A DNA stretch of 64,000 bases from Glycomyces sp. NRRL B-16210 (GTDB taxonomy: Bacteria; Actinomycetota; Actinomycetes; Mycobacteriales; Micromonosporaceae). Position numbers and translations under genes: made by a program. The stretch covers positions 124,001 to 188,000 of the forward strand of contig NZ_JOGR01000012.1 of NCBI RefSeq assembly GCF_000719515.1, given 5' to 3'. Positions 24,451 through 32,922 of this stretch are shown here, one piece after another. Position 1 is the first letter of the stretch. The number at the start of each line of letters is the position of its first letter. The notes beneath the pieces were generated by a model that did not search any database, was not told where the DNA came from, and was given only the letters and a program-made list of their open reading frames with translations.

Positions 24451-25236
24451 TCAGCGGCCCTGCCACACGTCCCAGCCGAGCCGGGCGAGCAGGGCGAGGA
24501 CCACGACGACGAGGACGACGCGCACGAAGCCCGAGCCGCGGGACATGGCCGTGCGGGCGCCGAACCAGGCGCCGGCCATGCAGCCCAGGCCCAGCGTCAT
24601 GCCGAGGATCCACCAGATGTTGCCCTGGATGCCGAACACGATGAGGGCGCCGAGGTTGGTCGTGGCGTTGACGACCTTCGTGTGGGCGGCGGCGGTGACG
24701 TAGTCGAGGCCGAGGATCGTGGTGAACGCGACCGACAGGAAGATGCCGGTGCCCGGTCCGATCATCCCGTCGTAGAAGGCGACGGCGAGGCCGCACACGA
24801 CCATGACGGCGGCCCCGCGCAGCGGGGTGCGCAGGGTCGGCTCGGGGTGGAGGCCGAGGCGGGGCCGGGCGACGACGAGCACGAGGACGGCGAGCAGCAC
24901 GGCGATGATGATCGGCTTCAGCGCCTCCGCGGAGACGGCGAGGGCGGCGAAGGCGCCCGCGCCCGAGCCGAGGAGTGCGAGGCCGACGGTGGGCCACAGG
25001 AGCCGGTGGTCGAGTTTGATCTTGCGGGCGTAGGTGATCGCCGAGGTGGCGGTGCCGAAGACCGAGGCCATCTTGTTGGTGCCCAGCATGAGCGCCGGCG
25101 GGGCCGTGGGGAAGGCCACCAGGAGGGCGGGGAGCTGGATGAGTCCGCCGCCGCCGACCACGGCGTCGACCCATCCGGCGAACACCGCCGCGACGATGAG
25201 CAGCGCGAACAGTCCGGGGTCGATGTCGAAGGGCAC
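24451..25236 (-). CDS. TauE/SafE family sulfite/organosulfur exporter-type permease
   Basis: A 261-aa polytopic membrane protein (UPF0721/TauE/SafE) with about eight helices and two copies of the family signature: WVDAVVGGGGLIQLPALL, then FYDGMIGPGTGIF. Family members move sulfite, sulfoacetate or similar anions, but the substrate cannot be read from the sequence. It faces chaA tail to tail, with 12 nt between. Confidence 0.85.
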   Translation of the reverse strand: MPFDIDPGLFALLIVAAVFAGWVDAVVGGGGLIQLPALLVAFPTAPPALMLGTNKMASVFGTATSAITYARKIKLDHRLLWPTVGLALLGSGAGAFAALAVSAEALKPIIIAVLLAVLVLVVARPRLGLHPEPTLRTPLRGAAVMVVCGLAVAFYDGMIGPGTGIFLSVAFTTILGLDYVTAAAHTKVVNATTNLGALIVFGIQGNIWWILGMTLGLGCMAGAWFGARTAMSRGSGFVRVVLVVVVLALLARLGWDVWQGR

Positions 25237-25326
25237 GACGCCAAGTTACTTGCCGCACGGTAGGTCGGACACGCCGATGAGGTGAGGAACACGTGGCGGT
25301 GCGTAATCGTCTGATATCAACAGGTC

Positions 25327-25929
25327 ATGGATTTGACGAAGCCCATGACCCACTTGGTGAAACGCAGGTACGAGTATACGTTCGACCCCGACCGGCAGCA
25401 GCTCCGGAACCTGGAGGAGACGCTCGAAGCGGTTCGGGCCGTGTACAACTGGTCGCTGTCGGTCTTCCAGCGCGAGTGGCGCGCGAGGGAGGAGAAGGTC
25501 ACCTACGCGGAGATCTCGGCGCGGCTGACCAAGTGGAAGAACCAGCCGGCGAACCGGTGGGTCAAGGACTATTCGTCGGTGCCGTTGCAGCAGATCGCAC
25601 GGCAGTTGCACACCGAGTACCACGCGTTCCTGACCGGGCGGGGGCGCGAGCCGGTGCCGCGCGAGCACGGGGAGCAGGTGCGGCTGGTGTACTCGCGGGC
25701 CGGCTACTACCTGCGGGGGCGCGAGGTGAAGCTCGCGAAGCACGACCATCCGTTGGAGATCCGGTGGGGCCTGGAGCGGCCGAACCGGGACGACATCACC
25801 TCGATCACGGTGATCCGCGAGGGCGAGGAGCGCTGGAGGCTGTGGATCGTGGCCGAGGAGTTCATCGAGGTGCCGCGCCAGAAGCCGCCCGAGTGCGGCG
25901 AGTGCGGGCGGCTCCTCGACGAGGAGTAG
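25327..25929 (+). CDS. TnpB/OrfB-derived protein lacking the RuvC nuclease domain
   Basis: A 200-aa protein that matches only the front of IS200/IS605 TnpB. It opens with a KRRYEYTFDP strand, an OrfB helix-turn-helix region (EAVRAVYNWSLSVFQREWRA; VSAxLTK-like ISARLTKWKN; SSVPLQQIARQLHTEYHAFL), then the wedge-like segment ending ITVIREGEERWRLWIVAEEF. Full TnpB continues here with the RuvC-I GIDLG motif. This protein ends instead with a single CGECG knuckle and an acidic tail, then a strong terminator. No catalytic DED residues, TnpA, or element ends are seen. It looks like a retained, domesticated nucleic-acid-binding domain; simple decay is the alternative. No ribosome binding site is obvious. 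Confidence 0.7.
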   Translation: MDLTKPMTHLVKRRYEYTFDPDRQQLRNLEETLEAVRAVYNWSLSVFQREWRAREEKVTYAEISARLTKWKNQPANRWVKDYSSVPLQQIARQLHTEYHAFLTGRGREPVPREHGEQVRLVYSRAGYYLRGREVKLAKHDHPLEIRWGLERPNRDDITSITVIREGEERWRLWIVAEEFIEVPRQKPPECGECGRLLDEE

Positions 25930-25940
25930 CGCGGACGCGG

Positions 25941-25974
25941 ACCGGCCCCGCACCGAGATCGGTGCGGGGCCGGT
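25941..25974 (+). terminator. Terminator after the TnpB-derived gene
   Basis: A perfect 14-bp stem (ACCGGCCCCGCACC, 25941-25954, with 25961-25974) and a 6-nt loop. Confidence 0.85.
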
Positions 25975-26172
25975 GCCCGTTCGCGTCCGGCCGGGTTCGC
26001 CCTGCGGGCCCGGTCGGACGGCTGGCTCTCATCGGATTCCTCGACAGGGGGTCCGATGCGGCAGAGCCGGTGTCGGGTGCGGCGCGGTCCCTGGCGGCTA
26101 CGGTTCGGGTCCGCGCCGCTCCCGGCGCTTTACGCCGCGCGGTTCGGCGACGGCTGCGGAAGCGGCGGCTTT

Positions 26173-27645
26173 CTAAGCCGCGCGCAGCTCGGCCACCGCG
26201 ACCGAGAGGCGCTTTCCGTAGTCCTCGTCGGCCTTCGCGAAGTTCGCGATGGCGCGCTCGGCGATGTCGTCGCGGCTGACCTTGGCGATGAACCCGGCCA
26301 GGTTGGCGACGAGGCGGTTCTTCTCGTCCTCGCTCATGAGGCGGTAGAGGTAGCCGGCCTGCACGAAGTCGTCGTCCTCGCTGTGCTTGGGCGTCTCCCA
26401 CTCACCGGTCGGTCCGCTGACCTGGATGGGCGCCCAGAGCGGCTGGCCGGTCTCGTACGGGCCGCCGAAGGAGTTCGGCTCGTAGTTCTTCTGCCCGCCG
26501 TGGCGGCCGTCGTAGTAGAAGCCGTCGCGGTTGCCGTTGCGCGCCTCGGTGGCGTGCGGGCGGTTGACCGGGAGGTGGTCGGCGTTGGCGCCGACGCGGT
26601 AGCGGTGCGCGTCGCCGTAGGCGAACAGGCGGCCCTGGAGCATCTTGTCGGGGCTCGGCCCGATGCCCGGCACGAAGTGCGCGGGGGAGAAGATCGACTG
26701 CTCGACCTCGGCGAAGATGTTCTCGGGGTTGCGGTTGAGCTCCAGCTTGCCGATGGTGATGCGCGGGTAGTCCGCGTTCAGCCAGACCTTGGTGAGGTCG
26801 AACGGGTTGAACTTGTAGTTCGCGGCCTCGGCGGCGGGCATGATCTGCACCTGCACGGTCCAGGACGGGAACTCGCCGCGCTCGATCGACTCGCGCAGGT
26901 CCCTCTGGTGGGAGTCGGGGTCGGCGCCCGCGAGCACGTCGGCCTCCTCGGAGGTCAGCGTCTTGATGCCCTGGTCGGTCTTGAAGTGGTACTTGACCCA
27001 GAACTGCTCGCCGGCCTCGTTGACCCACTGGTAGGTGTGGGAGCCGAAGCCGTCCATGTGGCGGTAGGAGGCGGGGATGCCGCGGTCGCCGAACAGCCAG
27101 GTCACCTGGTGGGTGGACTCGGGGGAGAGGCCCCAGAAGTCCCACACGTTGTCGGCCTCCTGCGAGCCGGTGTACGGGTCGCGCTTCTGGGTGTGGATGA
27201 AGTCGGGGAACTTGATCGCGTCGCGGATGAAGAACACCGGGGTGTTGTTGCCCACGAGGTCGTAGTTGCCGTCCTCGGTGTAGAACTTCAGCGCGAAGCC
27301 GCGGGGGTCGCGCACCGCGTCGGCCGCGCCGAGGTTCCCGGCCACGGTGGAGAACCGCAGGAACGTCTCGGTCTCCTTGCCCACCTGGGAGAGGAACTTC
27401 GCGCGGGTGTACTTGGTGACGTCGGCGGTGACGGTGAAGGTGCCGTAGGCGCCCGCGCCGCGCGCGTGGACGACGCGCTCGGGGATGCGCTCGCGGTTGA
27501 AGTGCGCGAGCTTCTCCAGCAGCACCTGGTCCTGGACGAGAACGGGCCCGCCGACGCCGGCGGCCTCGCTCTGGTTGTTGTTCGCGATCGGCGCGCCGGA
27601 CTCGGTGGTCAGCGGCCCAGCAGTGTTGTCGAACTGCTCGCTCAT
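26173..27645 (-). CDS. katA: Monofunctional heme catalase
   Basis: A 490-aa clade-3-type catalase that breaks down hydrogen peroxide. The distal His is H60 in ERVVHARG, with the Asn in LVGNNTPVFF and the proximal Tyr motif RLFAYGDAHRYR. Length is typical of small-subunit catalases. ATG 27645 (MSEQFDN) with AAAGGG upstream is preferred over a start 18 nt earlier. It is divergent from a Fur-family regulator; a 15-bp palindrome overlaps its promoter region, suggesting peroxide-responsive repression. Confidence 0.95.
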   Translation of the reverse strand: MSEQFDNTAGPLTTESGAPIANNNQSEAAGVGGPVLVQDQVLLEKLAHFNRERIPERVVHARGAGAYGTFTVTADVTKYTRAKFLSQVGKETETFLRFSTVAGNLGAADAVRDPRGFALKFYTEDGNYDLVGNNTPVFFIRDAIKFPDFIHTQKRDPYTGSQEADNVWDFWGLSPESTHQVTWLFGDRGIPASYRHMDGFGSHTYQWVNEAGEQFWVKYHFKTDQGIKTLTSEEADVLAGADPDSHQRDLRESIERGEFPSWTVQVQIMPAAEAANYKFNPFDLTKVWLNADYPRITIGKLELNRNPENIFAEVEQSIFSPAHFVPGIGPSPDKMLQGRLFAYGDAHRYRVGANADHLPVNRPHATEARNGNRDGFYYDGRHGGQKNYEPNSFGGPYETGQPLWAPIQVSGPTGEWETPKHSEDDDFVQAGYLYRLMSEDEKNRLVANLAGFIAKVSRDDIAERAIANFAKADEDYGKRLSVAVAELRAA

Positions 27646-27735
27646 GGTTCGGCCCTTTCTCACGCCCGACCGGCGGCGTTCGCGCCGGTCGCGGCGGTCT
27701 CTTCCGTGCTTCTGAGTTATCGACTCGATCCTAGC

Positions 27736-27750
27736 TTAGACTGTGTCTAA
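27736..27750. promoter_or_regulatory. Fur/PerR-type operator between catalase and fur genes
   Basis: TTAGACTGTGTCTAA is a 6-3-6 inverted repeat 91 nt upstream of catalase and 87 nt upstream of the Fur-family gene. It overlaps the likely catalase core promoter (TAGGAT on the minus strand). Confidence 0.6.
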
Positions 27751-27796
27751 ACAAAGAACCAGTCCCGAGTCAGTGGTACCACACTGTTTGTCCTGC

Positions 27797-27802
27797 TAGG
27801 GT
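27797..27802 (+). promoter_or_regulatory. -10 box for the Fur-family gene
   Basis: TAGGGT ends 35 nt upstream of the ATG at 27837. Confidence 0.4.
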
Positions 27803-27836
27803 GGTATTCAACTCCCCGACCGTGTGAGAGAACAGC

Positions 27837-28256
27837 ATGAGCGACCTCGTTACCCGCCTCAGACGCCACAACTGGCGCATCACCCCTCAGCGACGCGTCA
27901 TCGCCGAGACCCTCGAGGGTTCGCACGTGCACTTCACCGCCGAGCAGGTCCTCGAACGCGCCGTCGAGCGCATGCCCGAACTCTCCCGCGCCACCGTCTA
28001 CAACACCCTCAACGAGATGGTCGCCCTCGGCGAAGTCCTCGAACTCGCCCTCGACGGGCGCTCCAAGCGCTACGACCCCAACGCCGACCACGAGCACCAC
28101 CACCTCATCTGCGAGGGCTGCGGCCTCATGAAGGACGTGCACACCGTGGCCGACCCCGCCGACTGGCTCCCCGGCGACGAGCGCCACGGCTTCACCCTCG
28201 CCCGCTCCTCGGTCACCTACCGCGGCCTGTGTCCGGACTGCCAAACCGCCCCCTGA
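27837..28256 (+). CDS. Fur-family peroxide/metal regulator (CatR/FurA-like)
   Basis: A 139-aa Fur-superfamily repressor. The winged helix is in residues 1-80 (NWRITPQRRVIAETL; LSRATVYNTLNEMVALGEV). The metal and dimerisation half shows DHEHHHLICEGCG and a second Cys pair in LCPDC, which form the structural zinc site. It is divergent from a catalase gene, as furA-katG or catR-catA pairs are, so the likely role is peroxide-sensing control of catalase and itself. Which metal it senses cannot be told from sequence. Confidence 0.88.
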   Translation: MSDLVTRLRRHNWRITPQRRVIAETLEGSHVHFTAEQVLERAVERMPELSRATVYNTLNEMVALGEVLELALDGRSKRYDPNADHEHHHLICEGCGLMKDVHTVADPADWLPGDERHGFTLARSSVTYRGLCPDCQTAP

Positions 28257-28306
28257 GCGAGCTTTTCCCCGTAATTTCACCTCTACCGCCGCGGCCCCGA
28301 ACCCGG

Positions 28307-28312
28307 TAGAGT
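28307..28312 (+). promoter_or_regulatory. -10 box for nhaA
   Basis: TAGAGT lies 67 nt upstream of ATG 28380, giving a leader of about 60 nt with GGAG before the start. Confidence 0.4.
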
Positions 28313-28379
28313 CTCATCCGGTGTGCCGGGAAGTCTGGTCGGCGTGAGTCCAGCGACCCCTCGATCGGAGCCCGACACC

Positions 28380-29789
28380 ATGCCGAAACGCGAAGAGCCC
28401 TGGAAATCCCCCATCTGGCGTTCCGAACCGGCCTTCCTCTACTCCAAGCGCCCCCTCGCCCGCTACATCGGGCGCCCCGCCGCGGAGTTCCTCAAGATCG
28501 AACCGGCCGCCGGCCTCGTCCTCGTCGCCTGCGCCGCCGTCGCCATGCTCTGGGCCAACTCGCCGTGGGCGGCCTCCTACGACGCGGTGTGGGGCCTGGA
28601 CGTCACCTTCCAGTTCGGCGACTTCGTCCTCCACCACTCCCTCAAGGATTGGGTCAACGACGGCCTCATGGCCGTGTTCTTCTTCGTCGTCGGCGTCGAG
28701 ATCAAGAGCGAGATCGTCTCGGGCGAACTCAGCAGCATCCGCAACGCCGTGCCGCCCATCGCCGGCGCCGCCGGCGGCATGATCGTCCCCGCCCTCATCT
28801 ACACCGCCCTCAACGCCGGCGGGCCCGGCGCGGACGGCTGGGGCATCCCCATGGCCACCGACATCGCCTTCGCCGTCGGCGTCCTCGCCCTCTTCGGCTC
28901 CCGCATCCCCTCGGCCGCGAGGATCTTCCTGCTCACCCTCGCCATCGTCGACGACCTCGGCGCGATCGCCGTCATCGCCGTGTTCTACACCGACGACCTC
29001 TCCCTGCCCTGGCTCGCCACCGCCGGAGCGCTCATCGCCGTCGCGATCACCCTGCGCCTCCTCAACGTCTGGTCCGGCCCGGTCTACCTCATCGTCGGCG
29101 TCCTGCTGTGGGTCGCGATGCTCCAGTCCGGCGTCCACGCCACCATCGCCGGCGTCGCGATGGGCCTCATCATCGCCGCAAAACCGCTCCTCGACCCGGC
29201 CGCCGCCCACGCCGAGGCCCAGGAGATGGCCAAGGGCGGCCTCACCGCCGAGGAGACCGAGCGGCTCGTCAAACTCGCCCGCGACGCCGTGCCCCCGGCC
29301 GAACGCATCCAGGAGCAGAACCACCGGTTCTCCTCGTTCGTGGTCCTGCCGCTGTTCGCCCTCGCCAACGCCGGGGTCGCCCTCGGCGGGGACGCCTTCG
29401 CCACCGCCATGTCCTCCACGGTGACCCTCGGCGTCATCCTCGGCCTGGTCCTCGGCAAGGTCACCGGCATCACCGCCGCGACCTGGCTCGTCGTCCGGCT
29501 CGGACTCGGGCGGCTGCCCACCGGCACCACCTGGCCGCTGCTGGCCGCGATCACCCTCGTGGCCGGCATCGGCTTCACCGTGGCCCTGTTCATCACCGAA
29601 CTGGCCTTCCGCGGGGGCGACGCGGCCCTCACCGACGAAGGCAAGATCGGCGTCCTGTGCGCCTCGCTCATCGCCGCGCTCCTGGGCTCGCTCGCCGTCC
29701 ACCTCGCCGCGCCGGGGCGCGGCCGGAAGGGGAAAGCCGACAACCCCGACCCGGCACGCGAGGGTGCGGCGAACGCGGAGTTAGGCTAG
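28380..29789 (+). CDS. nhaA: Na+/H+ antiporter NhaA
   Basis: A 469-aa secondary transporter that exports Na+ for H+. It has about twelve membrane helices. The ion-binding Asp pair is in LAIVDDLGAIAVIA, with other family motifs in FFFVVGVEIKSEIVSGEL and MATDIAFAVGVLAL. ATG 28380 is preferred over upstream GTGs because GGAG precedes it and it begins the conserved region. The C-terminal tail is charged and disordered. It is a single gene. Confidence 0.92.
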   Translation: MPKREEPWKSPIWRSEPAFLYSKRPLARYIGRPAAEFLKIEPAAGLVLVACAAVAMLWANSPWAASYDAVWGLDVTFQFGDFVLHHSLKDWVNDGLMAVFFFVVGVEIKSEIVSGELSSIRNAVPPIAGAAGGMIVPALIYTALNAGGPGADGWGIPMATDIAFAVGVLALFGSRIPSAARIFLLTLAIVDDLGAIAVIAVFYTDDLSLPWLATAGALIAVAITLRLLNVWSGPVYLIVGVLLWVAMLQSGVHATIAGVAMGLIIAAKPLLDPAAAHAEAQEMAKGGLTAEETERLVKLARDAVPPAERIQEQNHRFSSFVVLPLFALANAGVALGGDAFATAMSSTVTLGVILGLVLGKVTGITAATWLVVRLGLGRLPTGTTWPLLAAITLVAGIGFTVALFITELAFRGGDAALTDEGKIGVLCASLIAALLGSLAVHLAAPGRGRKGKADNPDPAREGAANAELG

Positions 29790-29852
29790 TTCGACTGCTC
29801 TCACGAGCGGCCCGAACCCACAGTGAGACCCTAATCTTGGAGGGACGCCGCA

Positions 29853-30260
29853 TTGGCTCCGCAGAATCTGATGTCCCAGCCGCCGGCGACGCTGATGCCC
29901 GAGGACGCCGAGGCCCGAACCTATCTCGACGAGCACTCGCCTGAGGACACGGTCCGCCGCTACCCGTGGTTCTGCGCCGCGTGGGCGCGGCTGGCGAAGA
30001 ACGCCCTGGAGTCGGGCGACGACGTCACCGCCTACGCCTTCGCCCGCACCGGATACCACCGCGGGCTCGACCAGCTGCGCCGCAGCGGCTGGAAGGGGCA
30101 CGGCCCGATCCCCTGGGAGCACAAGCCGAACCGCGGGTTCCTCAAGTCGCTCCACCAGCTCTCCCGCGCCGCCGCCGCGATCGGCGAGGCCGACGAGGCC
30201 GCCCGCTGCGCGCAGTTCCTGCGCGACTCCGACCCGGCCGCCGCCGACGCCTTGACCTGA
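29853..30260 (+). CDS. DUF3151 family protein
   Basis: A 135-aa actinobacterial protein of DUF3151, with the characteristic helical core YPWFCAAWARLAKNALESGD and FARTGYHRGLDQLRRSGWKG. TTG at 29853 is chosen because GGAGGG (29839-29844) lies 8 nt upstream; ATG 29871 is the alternative. Function unknown; a TPR-like helical fold is likely. Confidence 0.88.
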   Translation: MAPQNLMSQPPATLMPEDAEARTYLDEHSPEDTVRRYPWFCAAWARLAKNALESGDDVTAYAFARTGYHRGLDQLRRSGWKGHGPIPWEHKPNRGFLKSLHQLSRAAAAIGEADEAARCAQFLRDSDPAAADALT

Positions 30261-30274
30261 TAGCGCCCAAACGA

Positions 30275-30306
30275 AACGGCCGGAGAGCATCCGCTCCCCG
30301 GCCGTT
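30275..30306 (+). terminator. Terminator after DUF3151
   Basis: A 14-bp stem with one mismatch (30275-30288 with 30293-30306) and a 4-nt loop. It is nearly the same sequence as the hairpin at 30999. Confidence 0.75.
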
Positions 30307-30419
30307 GCGCTGCCGTCCGCGAGCCCCGGGCACCTCGCCCGACCGCCGCCCCAGGCCCGCATCCGGTTCCCCAACGCCGCTTCCGCCTCCGGCCGCGACC
30401 CGCGTTCGCGCCCCCGCGC

Positions 30420-30425
30420 TAACCT
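30420..30425 (+). promoter_or_regulatory. -10 box for leaderless gene at 30432
   Basis: TAACCT ends 6 nt before ATG 30432 and there is no ribosome binding site. Confidence 0.55.
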
Positions 30426-30431
30426 CACGCG

Positions 30432-30995
30432 ATGCGCCCCGAACCCGAGCCCGCCTCGACCTACACGGCCCGCCACGGCCTGAACCGCCGCGACCGCACC
30501 CTCGTCCCCGGAACCGCCGTCCTCGGACTCGCCTGCCTCGCCATGGCCTTCACCGATCTGCTCGGCACCGGAGGCGCCTTCACCCGCGCCGCCGGCGTCA
30601 TCGGCGCCGTCCTCTTCCTCGGCGGTGCGCTGCTGCGGCTGGCGCTGGCCGCCGCCCGGCCGATCGCCCTGCGCGTTGACTCCTCCGGCGTCACCGCCCG
30701 GCTCTCCGGCCCGCTCGCGAAGCCGACGGCCCTCCCCTGGGAGCGGGTGGCGCACCTCGCCATCGCCCGCGGCACCACGCCCGACCGAGGGCGCTGGCTC
30801 ATCATCCGCACCGACGCGGGGCCCGTTCAACGTCCCGCACTGCACGCAGCGGCCCTGCGCCTCGTCCCCGACGCCCGGCCGGAGACCGATCTCGTCCTCT
30901 CGCTCGACGGGTTGCGCGGCTTCGACTCCGACCGGCTCGCCGCGGCGGTCGGGGAGGCCGCGCCGCATGTCGCGATCGCCTTCGCCCGCGACTGA
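30432..30995 (+). CDS. Two-helix membrane protein, PH-like C-terminus
   Basis: A 187-aa protein with two membrane helices at residues ~30-48 and ~55-77, then a cytosolic beta-rich domain (IALRVDSSGVTARLSG; ALPWERVAHLAIARG) that reads like a bacterial PH/DUF-type domain. No specific family recognised. The ATG sits 6 nt after a good -10, so translation is probably leaderless. Function unknown. Confidence 0.65.
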   Translation: MRPEPEPASTYTARHGLNRRDRTLVPGTAVLGLACLAMAFTDLLGTGGAFTRAAGVIGAVLFLGGALLRLALAAARPIALRVDSSGVTARLSGPLAKPTALPWERVAHLAIARGTTPDRGRWLIIRTDAGPVQRPALHAAALRLVPDARPETDLVLSLDGLRGFDSDRLAAAVGEAAPHVAIAFARD

Positions 30996-30998
30996 GAA

Positions 30999-31026
30999 CG
31001 GCCGGAGAGCATCTGCTCTCCGGCCG
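30999..31026. terminator. Shared terminator, membrane protein / Rieske gene
   Basis: A perfect 12-bp stem (CGGCCGGAGAGC, 30999-31010, with 31015-31026) between two converging genes. It nearly duplicates the hairpin at 30275. Confidence 0.8.
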
Positions 31027-31042
31027 CTTCCCGTGCCCGGAT

Positions 31043-31528
31043 CTATGCCGGGAAGATCTGTCCGTCCTCGACGGTGATCTGCACTTCCGGCAGGTCCACC
31101 TCGGCCGGGCCCCTTTCGAGGCCGCCCTCGATCGTCCACGTCGACTGGTGCCTGGGGCACACGATGTTGCCGTCGGCGTCGGGCGCCTCGACGATCGCGC
31201 CCTCGTGCGGGCACACCGCAGAGAACGCCAGGAACTCATCCGCGCTCGGCTGCACCAGCACCGTCTGGTCCACCACGAGACCGCCGCCGACCGGCACGTC
31301 GCCGGTCGCCGCCAGCGCCCCGCTCTGGCCACCGTCGCCGTTCGCCCCGTCGTTGCCGTCGCCGCCGTCCGCGCCCTCAGTGGTCTCGGAACCGGACGAG
31401 GGCGGCTCGGCCGTCCCGCACGCGGCCAGGGCTCCGGCCGCGCCGAGCCCGGCCAGGCCGCACATCATGCCGCGCCTGGACGCGAGCACCCGTCTCGCCG
31501 TGTCGGCGCCGGTGTTCAAGTCGGTCAT
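31043..31528 (-). CDS. Rieske [2Fe-2S] lipoprotein
   Basis: A 161-aa exported redox protein. A Tat-like signal (RRVLASRRGMMCG...) ends in the lipobox LAAC. A Gly/Asp/Asn-rich linker follows, then a Rieske domain with both ligand pairs, CPHEG and CPRHQ. The truncated second Rieske segment lacks the disulfide cysteines of bc1-type proteins, which fits the soluble/ferredoxin-like group. It is likely anchored on the outer face of the membrane, taking part in electron transfer with an unknown partner. ATG 31528 has GGGAG upstream; the longer frame to 31657 is implausible. Confidence 0.85.
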   Translation of the reverse strand: MTDLNTGADTARRVLASRRGMMCGLAGLGAAGALAACGTAEPPSSGSETTEGADGGDGNDGANGDGGQSGALAATGDVPVGGGLVVDQTVLVQPSADEFLAFSAVCPHEGAIVEAPDADGNIVCPRHQSTWTIEGGLERGPAEVDLPEVQITVEDGQIFPA

Positions 31529-31680
31529 CTGCGCTCCCTTTCGAAGAGCGGCGCCGTACCCAGTCGGAGGCGAGCCTGCGCGCCGGGGACTGGAAGGGGT
31601 ACGGGCGCCACGGCGTAACGCTACTGCCGTATCGCCGGCCTTGTCATGCTTCCGCACCCCGGCGCGCCCGATTTAGTTGA

Positions 31681-31695
31681 AGTTTTTATAAAACT
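31681..31695. promoter_or_regulatory. AT-rich palindrome
   Basis: AGTTTTTATAAAACT (6-3-6) is an unusual AT island in the gap between the Rieske gene start and the acyl-CoA dehydrogenase end. It could be an operator or part of a promoter for the Rieske gene. Confidence 0.3.
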
Positions 31696-31733
31696 CTCAG
31701 GTTCCTCTCGGCTCGCCGCACCCGGGCCGAAAC

Positions 31734-31779
31734 ACGCGGGCGCCGCGGCTCCGACCGATCGGAGCCGCGGCGCCCGCGT
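31734..31779 (-). terminator. Very long terminator hairpin of the acyl-CoA operon
   Basis: A perfect 21-bp stem (31734-31754 with 31759-31779) and a 4-nt loop, 6 nt past the acyl-CoA dehydrogenase stop. Confidence 0.9.
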
Positions 31780-31785
31780 CCTCGC

Positions 31786-32913
31786 TCAGAGCCCCAGGGA
31801 CCGCGCGATGAGCATCCGCTGGACCTCGTTGGTGCCCTCGCCGATCTCCAGCACCTTGCAGTCGCGCCACGCCCGCGCCACCGGCGTCTCGTTCATGAAC
31901 CCGTACCCGCCGAAGATCTGCGTCGCCTCCCGCGCGTTCTCCACGGCCGCTTGCGAAGCGTGCAGCTTCGCCAGCGCCGCGTCGGTCCCGAACGGCTCCC
32001 CGGCCTCAGCCTTGAGCGCCGCGTCCTGCCACGCCAGGCGCGAGGTGTGCGCGCGAAGGCGCATGTCCGCCAGCATGAACGCGATCGCCTGGTTCTCCGC
32101 GATCGGCCGCCCGAAGGCCTCGCGCTCCTTGGCGTGCGCGACCGACTCGTCCAGGCACCCCTGCGCCGAGCCGGTCGCCAAGGCGGCGATGGCGACCCGG
32201 CCGGCGTCGAGCAGTTCGAGGAACTGCACGAACCCGCGCCCGCGCTGGCCGATGAGGTTCTCCTCGGGCACGCGGCACGAGTCGAAGTAGACCGGCCTGG
32301 TGTCCGAGGCCCGCCAGCCCACTTTGGAGTATTCGGGGCCGACGGACAGTCCGGGCGTGCCCGGTTCGACTGCGATGCAGGAGACCTCGCCGGGCCCGGT
32401 CTGGGCGGTGGTGACGATGAGGTCGGTCATGGAGGTGCCGGCGTTGGTGATGAAGCACTTGGCGCCGTCGATGACCCATTCGCCGTTCTCCAGGCGGGCC
32501 TTGGTGTCGGTGTGCCCGGCGTCGGTGCCGCCGCCCGGTTCGGTGAGGGCGAACGCGCACAGTCCCTCGCCGGAGGCCATGCGCGGCAGCCACTGTTGCT
32601 TCTGCCCCGGCGTGCCGTAGCGGGCGATGCCCTCGGCGCCGAGGGTCACCGAGGCCTCGACGGTGACGGCCACGGAGGCGTCCACGCGGGCGATCTCCTC
32701 GAGCGCGAGGCCGAGCATGAAGAGCCCGGCTCCGCTGCCGCCGAACTCCTCGGGCAGCGTGACGCCGAAGACGCCGAGCTTGCCCAGGTCGCGGACGAGG
32801 TCGGCGGGGAACTCCCCGCGCTCGTAAAAGTCGCCGATGACCGGCTTGATCTGCTCCTCGGCGAACTCGCGCACGGCGGCGGCGAATTCGGTCTGCTCGA
32901 CGTCGAGTCTCAT
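31786..32913 (-). CDS. Acyl-CoA dehydrogenase
   Basis: A 375-aa FAD enzyme of the short/branched-chain acyl-CoA dehydrogenase group. It has the FAD/substrate motif CAFALTEPGGGTDA, the second signature QIFGGYGFMNETPVAR and the catalytic Glu in EIGEGTNEVQ. It lies 9 nt after the acyl-CoA carboxylase gene with GGAG before its ATG, so they form an operon. That pairing recalls leucine/isovaleryl-CoA or propionyl-CoA degradation loci, but the exact substrate is not determined by sequence. Confidence 0.9.
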   Translation of the reverse strand: MRLDVEQTEFAAAVREFAEEQIKPVIGDFYERGEFPADLVRDLGKLGVFGVTLPEEFGGSGAGLFMLGLALEEIARVDASVAVTVEASVTLGAEGIARYGTPGQKQQWLPRMASGEGLCAFALTEPGGGTDAGHTDTKARLENGEWVIDGAKCFITNAGTSMTDLIVTTAQTGPGEVSCIAVEPGTPGLSVGPEYSKVGWRASDTRPVYFDSCRVPEENLIGQRGRGFVQFLELLDAGRVAIAALATGSAQGCLDESVAHAKEREAFGRPIAENQAIAFMLADMRLRAHTSRLAWQDAALKAEAGEPFGTDAALAKLHASQAAVENAREATQIFGGYGFMNETPVARAWRDCKVLEIGEGTNEVQRMLIARSLGL

Positions 32914-32922
32914 GGCTGGCTC

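Noticed and set aside
25327..25929. Active IS200/IS605 element
   Set aside because: No TnpA, no RuvC catalytic residues, and no subterminal hairpin ends flanking the gene.
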